Shown here piece after piece: positions 8,652-17,570 of a stretch of DNA of 64,000 nt (position 1 is the stretch's first letter; each line of letters begins with the position of its first letter). This DNA comes from Oceanihabitans sp. IOP_32. Its GTDB lineage: Bacteria > Bacteroidota > Bacteroidia > Flavobacteriales > Flavobacteriaceae. The stretch is taken from contig NZ_CP040813.1 in assembly GCF_009498295.1 (NCBI RefSeq), positions 1,619,001 to 1,683,000 on the forward strand, given 5' to 3'. The translations under genes and the position numbers were made by a program. Under the pieces are notes generated by a model, which saw only the letters and a list, made by a program, of their open reading frames with translations, made no database searches and had not been told where the DNA came from.

Positions 8652-8711
8652 CAGCCAATAACTAAGCATTCGTGTGGTCGGTACGACCCAACATGAATGC
8701 CGTGTTGACTG
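8652..8711. repeat. Imperfect palindrome downstream of the HEPN-like pair
   Basis: CAGCCAATAACTAAGCATTC (8652-8671) is mirrored imperfectly by GAATGCCGTGTTGACTG (8695-8711). The arm ends resemble those of the structure at 7659-7795, so the HEPN-like pair is bracketed by two related imperfect palindromes. It could act as a cassette boundary or a terminator; no run of T follows. Confidence 0.5.
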
Positions 8712-8932
8712 AACCGGTGTTTGTCGGTTCGCCCTTATGGGGAATGGTCTGTTTTGGATTGGATTTTTAGGAGTTGGTTTTTTCTGTTTTGGGAGTTTTT
8801 GGCCTCCCTTTCTTTGGAATATTAAAAGAACATGGCAGATTTAGGACTTATTTTTCCTTGTTCATTACTGCTTTGATGTGTTTTCTTCAGTTTTGGCCAT
8901 AGCAGTCCCGTTACGTCGGTTTTGCGTTTTTT

Positions 8933-9310
8933 TCATATTGGTCTGTTTAGGTGTTTCTCGATCTGTTCGCGCCAACCATTCGGTGGTCCACGAGCGGGGA
9001 AGGTTGCAATGGTAACCAGGTTTCCTTTTTTACAGCTGGGACACTTGCGGTGCTTTAAAGGTACTTTTTCCGCTAGTTCTGGCCTACCCAGATCTTTTTG
9101 TAGTTCTGGGATTAAGGTTCTTTTATAATAGCTGCTCAAGATACCATAGTGCCGGATGCGGGTAAACCCTTTGGGCAGGATATGCAATGAAAAACGCCTG
9201 ATGAACTCACCATCGGATAGTGCAAGTACCGACTTCTTACCCCCTTGGCGATAATCCTTTACCATAAACCGTACGTTTCCACTTTCAAGACTTTTTATTG
9301 AAGGTTTTTG
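8933..9310 (-). pseudogene. IS91-family transposase C-terminal remnant
   Basis: The minus-strand frame encodes GEFIRRFSLHILPKGFTRIR followed by HYGILSS, the signature of the IS91/Y2 rolling-circle transposase family, then a CPSCKKG zinc-ribbon half near the C-terminus. The catalytic tyrosine region and N-terminal zinc finger are missing: in-frame TAG at 9311-9313 closes the frame, and the upstream DNA is a MITE-like repeat. The fragment spans about 120 codons of a protein that is normally 300-400 residues long. It is therefore a decayed element rather than a gene. It marks transposition in this island and may have helped to bring in the neighbouring cassettes. Bases 8712-8932 carry no gene I can support and are probably the rest of this element's end. 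Confidence 0.8.
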
Positions 9311-9329
9311 CTAAAGCCATATTCGTGTT

Positions 9330-9489
9330 ATACCTATTTAACTTTATAATGTCGTGTAAATCAATTGAATTATTTTTTGATTAATTGAAATGAAAAATAA
9401 ATAGCATAGCATCGTTACGGTAATTATTTTTGATGAAAAGTAAGCAAAAAAGAAGCTATTTATCACGACTTTATATGGTTAAATTGTAT
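9330..9489. repeat. MITE-like repeat family A, copy 1
   Basis: About 160 bases with imperfect terminal inverted repeats: ATACCTATTTAACTTTATAA at the left, continuing to GTCGTG, is mirrored at the right by CACGACTTTATATGG and TTAAATTGTAT. The interior, including AGCATAGCATCGTTACGG, is nearly identical to 19529-19688. It has no coding capacity. Copies at two distant sites with matching ends indicate a small non-autonomous mobile element. The rest of 9490-9650 holds nothing recognisable. Confidence 0.7.
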
Positions 9490-9650
9490 TAGTTAAAAGA
9501 TTAAATCAAGCCACCTATTATGATGAACGTTGACAAAACAATCATCAAAATCATTAAAATCATGTAAAAAAAAGAAACATCTTCTCTTATTTGAACAAAA
9601 CGATTATTCAGGCCTCTATTTTTTGAAGGAATCTATTCTGAAATTATAAA

Positions 9651-9684
9651 AAAATCCCTTTCTATGGAAACTGAAAGGGATTTT
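9651..9684 (-). terminator. Intrinsic terminator of the glucan operon
   Basis: Perfect 12-base-pair stem (AAAATCCCTTTC at 9651-9662 and GAAAGGGATTTT at 9673-9684) with a 10-base loop. Read on the minus strand it ends in a run of T, and it lies 27 bases beyond the GH31 stop. Confidence 0.85.
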
Positions 9685-9710
9685 GTGTTATTTATTGTGG
9701 TTAAATTTAA

Positions 9711-12110
9711 TTAGCCTATGATTTGAATATTTGTAAATTCTTTAGAAATAACCAAAGAGTTATTACCATTAAATTTAACATCGTTCAAATCTACAAATTC
9801 ATTATCAACTTTTATAGAATTCACTTTAAAAGGTAATCCTATTAAATTAATTTTAAAGGTGTTGTAAGAGGTTATGTAGTTTCCGCTATTGTATTTTCTA
9901 ATAATTAATTTATGGTCTTTACCCGATAAGCTAAACTTACTCAAGCTATAACGGCCTTTTTTATAATCGAAACCATCATTGGAGTCTTCATACAATTCAG
10001 ACTCTTCTTTGCCTAACTTGAAGTACACCTCTAGTGTAAGCTCTTCTATATTTTTCTCGCCAACATATTGTTGTACTGGATATTTAGGGATAATCGCACC
10101 AGCTTTAACAAAAATAGGCATACTGTCTATATCGGCATCTACCCAAGTTTCTTTCCCCCCAGAAACTAATTCGTTGGTCCAGAAATTATACCAATTTCCT
10201 TTCGGAATATACATGCGTCTCCCTTTAGCGTTAGGTTCGTTTATTGGGCAAATTAAAAGTTGGTTACCGCAAATAAACTCATCGATTCTATAGTGTGTTT
10301 GAGAGTCTTCTTGATCAAATAAGACCAGAGATTTTAACATGGGTATGTTATTCTGACTGTATTGATGGAATGCCGTGTATAAATACGGTAGCAGCTGGTA
10401 TCTAATCTCAATAAACTTACGCACTATATTGGTAATCTCTTCATCAAAAGCCCAGGGCTCTTGGTCGCCATGGTCTCCAGAAGAATGTGTTCTGCAAAAC
10501 GGATGGAATACACCCAGTTGAATCCAGCGTGCAAATAATTCGCCATTGGGCTGTTCTGCAAATCCACCAATGTCAGACCCTGCAAAAGAGAAGCCAGATA
10601 ACGCTAAACGTTGGGCTTGAATATTTGCTATTTGTAAGTGTTCCCATGAGGCCACATTATCGCCCATCCAGGTAGACGAATAGCGTTGGGTGCCCGAGTA
10701 AGCCGCTCGGGTAATTACAAATGGTCTTTTAGGATAATTAAATTTTTTTAAACCATGGTATGTAGCACGTGCCATTTGCATGCCGTAAATATTATGGGCT
10801 TTACGGTGGCTACAAGGATTGCCGTCGTAATCGTGTCTTACATCGTTAGGAAATGTTTTTCCAGGAACATCCATTACAGCAGGTTCGTTCATGTCGTTCC
10901 ATACGCCTTGAACGCCTATATCTTCAATAAGTTCTTTAAATAAACCGGCCCACCATTTTCGTACTTCAGGTCTTGTAAAATCTGGAAAATAACATTCTCC
11001 AGGCCATACTTTGCCTTTCATATAAGGGCCATCGGCACGGCGACAGAAATAATCTTTATCTAAGCCTTCTTTAAAAACATGGTACTCACTATCCATTTTA
11101 ATACCGGGATCGATTATAACAACGGTTTTAAAGCCATCGTCTGCGAGTTCTTTAACCATGCGTTTTGGGTCTGGAAAATAGTCTTTATTCCATGTAAAAC
11201 ACCTAAAACCATCCATATAGTCGATGTCTAAATAAATAGCATCACAAGGTATTTGCAGTGCTCTAAACTTTGAGGTAATGTCTTTTACTTTAGACTCTGG
11301 AAAATAGCTCCATTTACATTGGTGGTAGCCTAAAGCCCATAATGGCGGAAGCTCTGGAGCGCCAGTTAAATCGGTATAACGCGATACCACATCTTGCATT
11401 TTAGGGCCGTAAATAAAGTAATAATTCATTTCGCCGCCCTGTGCCCAAAAACTGGTTACATGGCGTCTTTCATGACAAAAATCGAAATAGGTTTTAAAGG
11501 TGTTATCGAAAAAAATTCCGTAGGCTTTATTATGGTGTAAAGCGGTATAAAATGGAATGGCTTTGTAAATAGGATCGGTATCTTTTCCGTAGGCATAAGA
11601 ATCGGTGGCCCAGTTTTCAAATCGTCTGCCTTTTAGATTTAAGTGGCTTGGTTTATCACCTAAGCCGTAGTAGCTTTCGCCGTTTTTGGCAGCTTTACTC
11701 ATTTTTACAATATCGCCACCCAACTCGTAGCTCTCTTCCCAGTGAAAACCTAATTCGTCTTCGCAAATAACCGAACTATCTAGAGCGTCTATAATCGATT
11801 TTCTTAAATCGAGCTTATAGATATGGCAGATTAATCTTGAGGTGGAAACGATGTATTTTTCATCATCTTCAGAGATTTCTAAGTGATTGTAGCCTCTGCT
11901 GGCGTTGCGATCTATAGCATAAGAGAAATCGTTATCAAATTTACCTACGGTGGTGTATCTAAATCTAAAGACACTATCCCTTAAAACGGTAAGCTGGAGT
12001 ATAACGTTATTTGCGGTCGAAAAATAGAGTACATCAACATCTTTTGAATAGTCTGTTATGCGAGACGGAAATAAGTCGCCTTTATATTCTAATTCTGTAT
12101 TTAAAATCAT
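9711..12110 (-). CDS. Alpha-glucosidase, glycoside hydrolase family 31
   Basis: A 799-residue cytoplasmic enzyme without signal peptide. It has the GH31 order: N-terminal beta-sandwich (about 1-230), catalytic TIM barrel (about 240-600) with DIDYMDGFRCFTW, the nucleophile block WNDMNEP (Asp406), and WMGDNVASW with Asp484 as probable acid/base. A C-terminal beta region of the DUF5110 kind completes it. GH31 alpha-glucosidases hydrolyse terminal alpha-linked glucose from malto-oligosaccharides. It is the last gene of a minus-strand operon, 114 bases after glgB, and is followed by a strong terminator. Its likely job is turnover of short alpha-glucans made or released by the glycogen pathway. Exact linkage preference cannot be read from sequence. 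Confidence 0.9.
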   Translation of the reverse strand: MILNTELEYKGDLFPSRITDYSKDVDVLYFSTANNVILQLTVLRDSVFRFRYTTVGKFDNDFSYAIDRNASRGYNHLEISEDDEKYIVSTSRLICHIYKLDLRKSIIDALDSSVICEDELGFHWEESYELGGDIVKMSKAAKNGESYYGLGDKPSHLNLKGRRFENWATDSYAYGKDTDPIYKAIPFYTALHHNKAYGIFFDNTFKTYFDFCHERRHVTSFWAQGGEMNYYFIYGPKMQDVVSRYTDLTGAPELPPLWALGYHQCKWSYFPESKVKDITSKFRALQIPCDAIYLDIDYMDGFRCFTWNKDYFPDPKRMVKELADDGFKTVVIIDPGIKMDSEYHVFKEGLDKDYFCRRADGPYMKGKVWPGECYFPDFTRPEVRKWWAGLFKELIEDIGVQGVWNDMNEPAVMDVPGKTFPNDVRHDYDGNPCSHRKAHNIYGMQMARATYHGLKKFNYPKRPFVITRAAYSGTQRYSSTWMGDNVASWEHLQIANIQAQRLALSGFSFAGSDIGGFAEQPNGELFARWIQLGVFHPFCRTHSSGDHGDQEPWAFDEEITNIVRKFIEIRYQLLPYLYTAFHQYSQNNIPMLKSLVLFDQEDSQTHYRIDEFICGNQLLICPINEPNAKGRRMYIPKGNWYNFWTNELVSGGKETWVDADIDSMPIFVKAGAIIPKYPVQQYVGEKNIEELTLEVYFKLGKEESELYEDSNDGFDYKKGRYSLSKFSLSGKDHKLIIRKYNSGNYITSYNTFKINLIGLPFKVNSIKVDNEFVDLNDVKFNGNNSLVISKEFTNIQIIG

Positions 12111-12224
12111 AGGTGGTTAGTAATAAAATTGTAGTGAATGTAGTTAAAATTTTTAATTATTAATTAAAAATATTTTGGACAGAAAAGTCAAGTGTCATAG
12201 CTTATAAATTCGTTTTTTAGCGAA

Positions 12225-14135
12225 TTACTTCGAAAATTTGAATAAAGACACACCTAAAGGAGGTAGCGTAATCTCTGCAGAATATGATTTTCCGTTCCAC
12301 GAGGTATTTGCAATAGGGATTTCTTTTTTGTTTAAAATGCCGCTACCCCCAAATGTTTTAGCATCACTATTAAAAATCTCTTTTAGCATCCCATTTTGGG
12401 TAACACCAATACGGTAGTGTTCTCTTACAGTTGGTGTTAAGTTACAGACAACAACAACATTGTCTTTGGCGTATTTCCCTTTTCTTATATAAGACAAAAC
12501 ACAGTTTTCGTGGTCGTCGTAACTAATCCATTCAAAGCCGTCGTTACTAAATCCTTTTTCGAATAAGGCTGGAGTGGTTTTATATAATGTATTTAGTGCT
12601 TTAAAAAAGTTTTGAAAGTTTTTATGAGAGGCGTACTGTAACAAATGCCAATCTAAACTGTTTTGAAAATCCCATTCGTCTTGTTGGGCAAATTCGCCAC
12701 CCATAAATAGTAATTTTGTGCCAGGGTGGGTAAACATGTAGCCATATAAAAGCCGCAAATTAGCAAAGCGTTGCCACTCATCACCTGGCATTCTTCCTAA
12801 AATAGATTTTTTGCCATACACCACCTCGTCATGCGAGAGGGGTAGCATAAAATTTTCTGTAAAGGCATAAGCTAAGCTAAAGGTAATATCGTTGTGGTGG
12901 TATTTTCTATAAATAGGATCTTTAGCAAAATACTGTAAGGTGTCGTGCATCCACCCCATCATCCACTTCATGCCAAAGCCTAAGCCACCTAAAAACACGG
13001 GTTTAGAAACGCCTGGGAATGCTGTAGATTCTTCGGCTATGGTTTGTACATCTGGGAACGATTTATAAACCTCTTCGTTGAGTTCTTTTAAAAACGCTAT
13101 GGCGTCAAGATTTTCGCGACCACCAAATTCATTGGGTTCCCACTCGCCATCTTCACGAGAATAGTCTAAAAACAACATAGAAGCTACGGCATCTACACGC
13201 AGCCCATCGGCATGAAATTGATCGAGCCAAAATACAGCATTACTTATTAAAAACGATTTAACTTCGTTGCGGCCGTAATTAAAAATTAAGCTTTTCCAAT
13301 CTTGATGGTAGCCTTTGCGTTTGTCTGGGTGCTCGTATAAATGTGAGCCGTCGAAAAACCCTAAACCGTGGGCATCTTCAGGGAAATGTGAGGGTACCCA
13401 ATCTAGAATAACACCTATGCCAGCTTGATGTAATTTATCGACTAAATATTTAAATTCTTCAGGATATCCAAAACGAGAGGTTGGGGCAAAATACCCTGTT
13501 ATTTGGTAGCCCCATGAGGGGTCGTAGGGAAACTCCATAATGGGCATGAACTCTACGTGAGTGAAATTCATATCGGTTACATAGTTAACCAATTGGTCGG
13601 CCAGCTCTAGATACGACATAAAACGTTGTTCTTCAACATGTCTTTTCCAAGAGCCCAGATGGATCTCGTAAACCGAGTACGGCGCATCGAGTGCGTTATG
13701 TTTTTTACGGGTTTTCATCCAGTGCTTATCTTTCCACTTATAGTCGTCGTCCCAAACTATAGATCCTGTTTTAGAGTTGTGCTCATAACGTCTGGCGTAG
13801 GGATCGGCTTTTTCGGTTTTTATATCGTTATTATTACTTTGTATTTTGTACTTGTAAATAGCTCCCTTTTTAACATGGGGTATAAAGCCCTCCCAAATAC
13901 CACTAGAGTCCCAACGCACATTTAATTGGTGTTCGCCTTCCATCCAATAGTTAAAGTCGCCAATTACAGAAACTTGTTTTGCGGTGGGTGCCCAGACCGC
14001 AAAATATACCCCATCAATACCATTTACAGTGCTAAGGTGTGAGCCAAATTTCTCGTATAGCCTGTAATGTTTACCTGCTTGAAACAGGTTAATGTCGAAT
14101 TCTGAAAATAAACTGTGCGCTATTACTTGTGCCAT
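12225..14135 (-). CDS. glgB: 1,4-alpha-glucan branching enzyme
   Basis: A 636-residue GH13 enzyme that cuts alpha-1,4 chains and rejoins them in alpha-1,6 linkage. Residues about 35-125 are the CBM48 N-domain (YFAVWAPTAKQVSVIGDFNYW region). The GH13 barrel follows with YEIHLGSWKR, GLRVDAVASM (nucleophile Asp315), IAEESTAFPG for the acid/base, and LSHDEVVYGKKS. The all-beta C-domain ends the chain. The length fits the short form of GlgB that lacks the extra N-terminal N1 domain. It lies 43 bases downstream of the GlgE-like gene within the glycogen operon, so branching is coupled to chain elongation. Confidence 0.95.
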   Translation of the reverse strand: MAQVIAHSLFSEFDINLFQAGKHYRLYEKFGSHLSTVNGIDGVYFAVWAPTAKQVSVIGDFNYWMEGEHQLNVRWDSSGIWEGFIPHVKKGAIYKYKIQSNNNDIKTEKADPYARRYEHNSKTGSIVWDDDYKWKDKHWMKTRKKHNALDAPYSVYEIHLGSWKRHVEEQRFMSYLELADQLVNYVTDMNFTHVEFMPIMEFPYDPSWGYQITGYFAPTSRFGYPEEFKYLVDKLHQAGIGVILDWVPSHFPEDAHGLGFFDGSHLYEHPDKRKGYHQDWKSLIFNYGRNEVKSFLISNAVFWLDQFHADGLRVDAVASMLFLDYSREDGEWEPNEFGGRENLDAIAFLKELNEEVYKSFPDVQTIAEESTAFPGVSKPVFLGGLGFGMKWMMGWMHDTLQYFAKDPIYRKYHHNDITFSLAYAFTENFMLPLSHDEVVYGKKSILGRMPGDEWQRFANLRLLYGYMFTHPGTKLLFMGGEFAQQDEWDFQNSLDWHLLQYASHKNFQNFFKALNTLYKTTPALFEKGFSNDGFEWISYDDHENCVLSYIRKGKYAKDNVVVVCNLTPTVREHYRIGVTQNGMLKEIFNSDAKTFGGSGILNKKEIPIANTSWNGKSYSAEITLPPLGVSLFKFSK

Positions 14136-14178
14136 TTAAGGTTGTTTTAGTATTGTTTAGCTTATTAAGGGCTAAAAC

Positions 14179-16116
14179 TTATTTATTAATTTTAAAAACA
14201 TGAACTGGCATTGAGGCATGTAGCTCTATATAACACCACTCGCTAGACCAATTATAACGACTATTTGTGATTAAGTCATGCATTTCTAGAGGCTCACCTT
14301 CCTGTACACCAATATCATGCAAAGGAACCTGCACAGTCCCTTTTTGGGTGTGATGATCATCTAAACTAATAACAACAAAAATTTCATTCGTTTTATCATC
14401 ATTCCATTTATAAAAGGCCAATAAATGATCATTTTCTATATAACAGAATTTGATGTTTTTGGTTTGTTGAAGCGCAGGATTATTGTGCCTAATGTGGTTT
14501 ATTTTTGATATGAAAGCTATTAACTTATTTTGAATATCCCAATTGTAATGTGTGATTTGGAATTTCTCTGAATTTATATACTCTTCTCTACCGGGTAAAG
14601 GTGTTGAAAGCATATACTCAAAAACGGGACCGTAAATGCCTATGCTAGAACTTAAAGTCGCGGCAAGAGCATAGCGTTGTATGTGTTTAGATTCGTTAGC
14701 ACCTTGCAAATAATACGGGTTAATGTCTGGTGTGTTTGGCCAAAAATTAGGTTGCATGTATTCGCTTAACTCGGTTTGTGTTAATTCTTCAACATATTCA
14801 ATAAGTTCCTGTTTACTTTCTCGCCAAGTAAAATAGGTGTAAGATTGTGTAAACCCATTTTTTGCCAGTTGTTGCATAACTTTTGGAGCGGTAAAGGCTT
14901 CAGCTAAAAAAATAACGTCTGGATGTTTGGCTTTTACCTGAGCGATAATCCAAGTCCAAAAATAAAAGGGTTTGGTATGGGGGTTATCGACTCTAAATAT
15001 TTTAATTCCGCAATCTATCCAATACATTAAAATATCTAAACAGGCGTTCCAGAGGTTTTTATAATCGTCACTTTCCCAATAAATGGGTAGAATGTCTTGG
15101 TATTTTTTTGGAGGATTTTCGGCGTATTGTACCGTGCCATCTGGCCGCCATTTAAACCATTTGGGGTGGTCTTTAACCCACGGATGGTCTGGGGCAGCCT
15201 GTAAGGCATAGTCCATGGCAATTTCAATATTGTTTTCCTTAGCTTTTTTTATGAGAGATTTAAAATCGGCAAGTGTTCCCAATTCTGGGTGTATGGCTTT
15301 ATGGCCGCCATGTTTGGAGCCCACACCCCAAGTAGAACCAACATCACCAATTTGAGCTTCAGTCGTGTTGTTTTTGCCTTTTCTATTCACTTCCCCTATA
15401 GGGTGAATGGGTGGTAAATACAAAACATCAAACCCCATGTTTTTAATTCTTGGTAGCAAGCGTTCACAATCTTTAAGCGTCCCGTGAACTCCTTTTTTTT
15501 CTGATGCTGAACGTGGAAAGAATTCATACCAGGTACTAAATCGCGCTTTTTTTCGATCTACAAAGACTTGATAGGTTTTGGAAGTATTAGCCAGAATTTT
15601 TACCGGGTTGGCATAAAATATCTGATATAAGCGCTCTGTATTAGCTTCTGCTATAGCTTCCTTATAATCGCTTTTATTTTGAAAAATACGATGTAGGTGT
15701 TTTAAATAAGCCTTATCTTGAGCTTTAACTTTTTTCAAAACCGCTTCAATGTGTTTTACACCTTCAAGTAACTCTGATGCGACGTGTTGCCCGTCATTAA
15801 TTTTTCTTATAAGACCCTGTCTCCAATTTAAGGCGTAATCTACCCAGGCTTGTACTTTATAGCTGTAAAACCCAGGTTTTTCGACATGAAAAGTGGCTTG
15901 CCATTCATCATTAGAGCGTAAAACCATTCTGGTTTCTATCCATTTTTTGGCGTTCTTGTGTTTGTATAACACAGAAGCTCCTAGCACATCATGGCCATCT
16001 GCCAAAATATGGGCATCTATGTTAATAATCTCATTTACAACCCGTTTAATATAAAACTCACCACAGTTTATACTAGGCGAGACATAATCAATAATAACTC
16101 TTTTTTGGTTTTGCAT
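14179..16116 (-). CDS. glgE: Alpha-1,4-glucan:maltose-1-phosphate maltosyltransferase
   Basis: A 645-residue GH13_3-type enzyme transferring maltosyl units from maltose 1-phosphate to the non-reducing end of alpha-1,4-glucan. The N-terminal beta domain (about 1-110) begins VIIDYVSPSINCGEFYIKR. It is followed by the helical insert, FSTWYEFFPRS, and a barrel holding FRVDNPHTKP with nucleophile Asp377 and FLAEAFTAPKVM with acid/base Glu406; these two signatures are specific to GlgE. No trehalose synthase or maltokinase gene is adjacent. The GlgM-type synthase and GlgC in the same operon can instead supply maltose 1-phosphate. It begins 113 bases after glgC. An ordinary alpha-amylase is unlikely given the NPHTKP motif. 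Confidence 0.88.
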   Translation of the reverse strand: MQNQKRVIIDYVSPSINCGEFYIKRVVNEIINIDAHILADGHDVLGASVLYKHKNAKKWIETRMVLRSNDEWQATFHVEKPGFYSYKVQAWVDYALNWRQGLIRKINDGQHVASELLEGVKHIEAVLKKVKAQDKAYLKHLHRIFQNKSDYKEAIAEANTERLYQIFYANPVKILANTSKTYQVFVDRKKARFSTWYEFFPRSASEKKGVHGTLKDCERLLPRIKNMGFDVLYLPPIHPIGEVNRKGKNNTTEAQIGDVGSTWGVGSKHGGHKAIHPELGTLADFKSLIKKAKENNIEIAMDYALQAAPDHPWVKDHPKWFKWRPDGTVQYAENPPKKYQDILPIYWESDDYKNLWNACLDILMYWIDCGIKIFRVDNPHTKPFYFWTWIIAQVKAKHPDVIFLAEAFTAPKVMQQLAKNGFTQSYTYFTWRESKQELIEYVEELTQTELSEYMQPNFWPNTPDINPYYLQGANESKHIQRYALAATLSSSIGIYGPVFEYMLSTPLPGREEYINSEKFQITHYNWDIQNKLIAFISKINHIRHNNPALQQTKNIKFCYIENDHLLAFYKWNDDKTNEIFVVISLDDHHTQKGTVQVPLHDIGVQEGEPLEMHDLITNSRYNWSSEWCYIELHASMPVHVFKINK

Positions 16117-16229
16117 ATTAGTTAGTTAAATAATGCCAATGTTGTGGTACACAAAGTGCAGTTGGATTGAAAAAATAAAATTCATAATTACCCCTCTTTT
16201 AAAGGTCGTTTTTAAAAATGTTAGATGGT

Positions 16230-17495
16230 TTAAATAACATACCCTTTAGGGATTGTTGCCCCTTTTTTAATGACAACAATACCATCTTTTATAAAATAAC
16301 TATCGGTTTCTTTATTTTCTAGATGTTTTCCGCCATTAATGGTGACATCATCTCCAATACGGCAATTTTTATCGATAATGGCATTTTTTATATAACAGCC
16401 TTTACCAATCCCCATTAGAATTTCAATGTTTTCATCTTTTATTTGTTCTAAAGTTTCGTAAAAATCGGATCCCATCATATACGTGTTTATAATGGTTGAT
16501 CCTTCGCCAATTCTTGAACGAATACCTATAACAGATTGTTCAATTTTATGAGCATTTATAATACAACCCTCTGCAATTACGGTTTTTTCTAAGGCGGTAT
16601 TTGCAATTTTGCTTGTAGGCAGCATGCGGGAATTTGTGTAAATACGTTTTTTCTTGTCGTATAAATCAAATTTTGGAATATCTGCAGTAAGACCTAAATT
16701 GGCTTCAAAGAACGAATCGATGTTTCCAATATCTGTCCAATAGCCTTCGTACTGATAGCTATAGGTTCTGTGCTTCTTTATATTTTGGGGGATAATTTCT
16801 TTCCCGAAATCAATGGTATCTGGGTTTTCCATTAATCTCGTTAAGAGCTCTCTATTAAAAACATAAATACCCATTGAGGCTAGGTAGTTTCTCCCTTGGT
16901 TTTTCATCTCGTCACTTACCTCCGAGGTCCACTCTGGTAATAAACTGGCCTCTGGTTTTTCGATAAAAGCGGTAACTATATTAGAATTATCTGCTTTTAA
17001 AATCCCAAATCCTGTGGCATCGTTGGCATTTACAGGGATAGTAGCTATCGATATTTCAGCTTTTGATTTAATATGGGCTTCAATCATTTTTTCGTAATCC
17101 ATTTGGTATAATTGATCGCCAGAGAGTATCAAGAAATACTCGAACTCATGTTTTAAAAAATGCTGCATACTTTTACGCACGGCATCTGCGGTACCTTGAA
17201 ACCACGTTTTATTATCGGGTGTTTGTTCCGCAGCTAAAATATCGACAAAGGTACTGCTGAAGGGCCCAAAATAATAGGTGTTTTTAATGTGTTTATTTAG
17301 CGATGCCGAGTTAAATTGGGTTAACACAAACATGCGCTTAATATCGGAATTGATACAGTTTGATATCGGAATATCAACCAATCTATACTTACCCGCAATG
17401 GGTACTGCTGGCTTCGATCTTTTAGCTGTAAGAGGATACAATCTCGAGCCTTGACCGCCACCTAAAATTATGGCTAATGTTTTTTTGTTTATCAT
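16230..17495 (-). CDS. glgC: Glucose-1-phosphate adenylyltransferase
   Basis: A 421-residue enzyme making ADP-glucose from ATP and glucose 1-phosphate. The nucleotidyltransferase domain (about 1-270) has LGGGQGSRLYPLTAKRSKP and the regulatory/catalytic stretch AGKYRLVDIPISNCINS. LSGDQLYQMDYEKM carries the metal-binding Asp. A left-handed beta-helix of hexapeptide repeats makes up the C-terminal third. It sits between the GT4 synthase (75 bases upstream) and glgE in one minus-strand operon and provides the sugar nucleotide for both elongation routes. Allosteric effectors cannot be deduced. Confidence 0.96.
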   Translation of the reverse strand: MINKKTLAIILGGGQGSRLYPLTAKRSKPAVPIAGKYRLVDIPISNCINSDIKRMFVLTQFNSASLNKHIKNTYYFGPFSSTFVDILAAEQTPDNKTWFQGTADAVRKSMQHFLKHEFEYFLILSGDQLYQMDYEKMIEAHIKSKAEISIATIPVNANDATGFGILKADNSNIVTAFIEKPEASLLPEWTSEVSDEMKNQGRNYLASMGIYVFNRELLTRLMENPDTIDFGKEIIPQNIKKHRTYSYQYEGYWTDIGNIDSFFEANLGLTADIPKFDLYDKKKRIYTNSRMLPTSKIANTALEKTVIAEGCIINAHKIEQSVIGIRSRIGEGSTIINTYMMGSDFYETLEQIKDENIEILMGIGKGCYIKNAIIDKNCRIGDDVTINGGKHLENKETDSYFIKDGIVVIKKGATIPKGYVI

Positions 17496-17570
17496 CTGTA
17501 TTGAGTTTATATATGTTGAGAACGACTTGTTTTAGTTGTGGCGAACTACTGCCACTTAAATTTACAAATT

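Noticed and set aside
8922-9128. Plus-strand frame opposite the IS91 remnant
   Set aside because: The opposite strand clearly encodes the conserved transposase C-terminus, so this is its antisense shadow.
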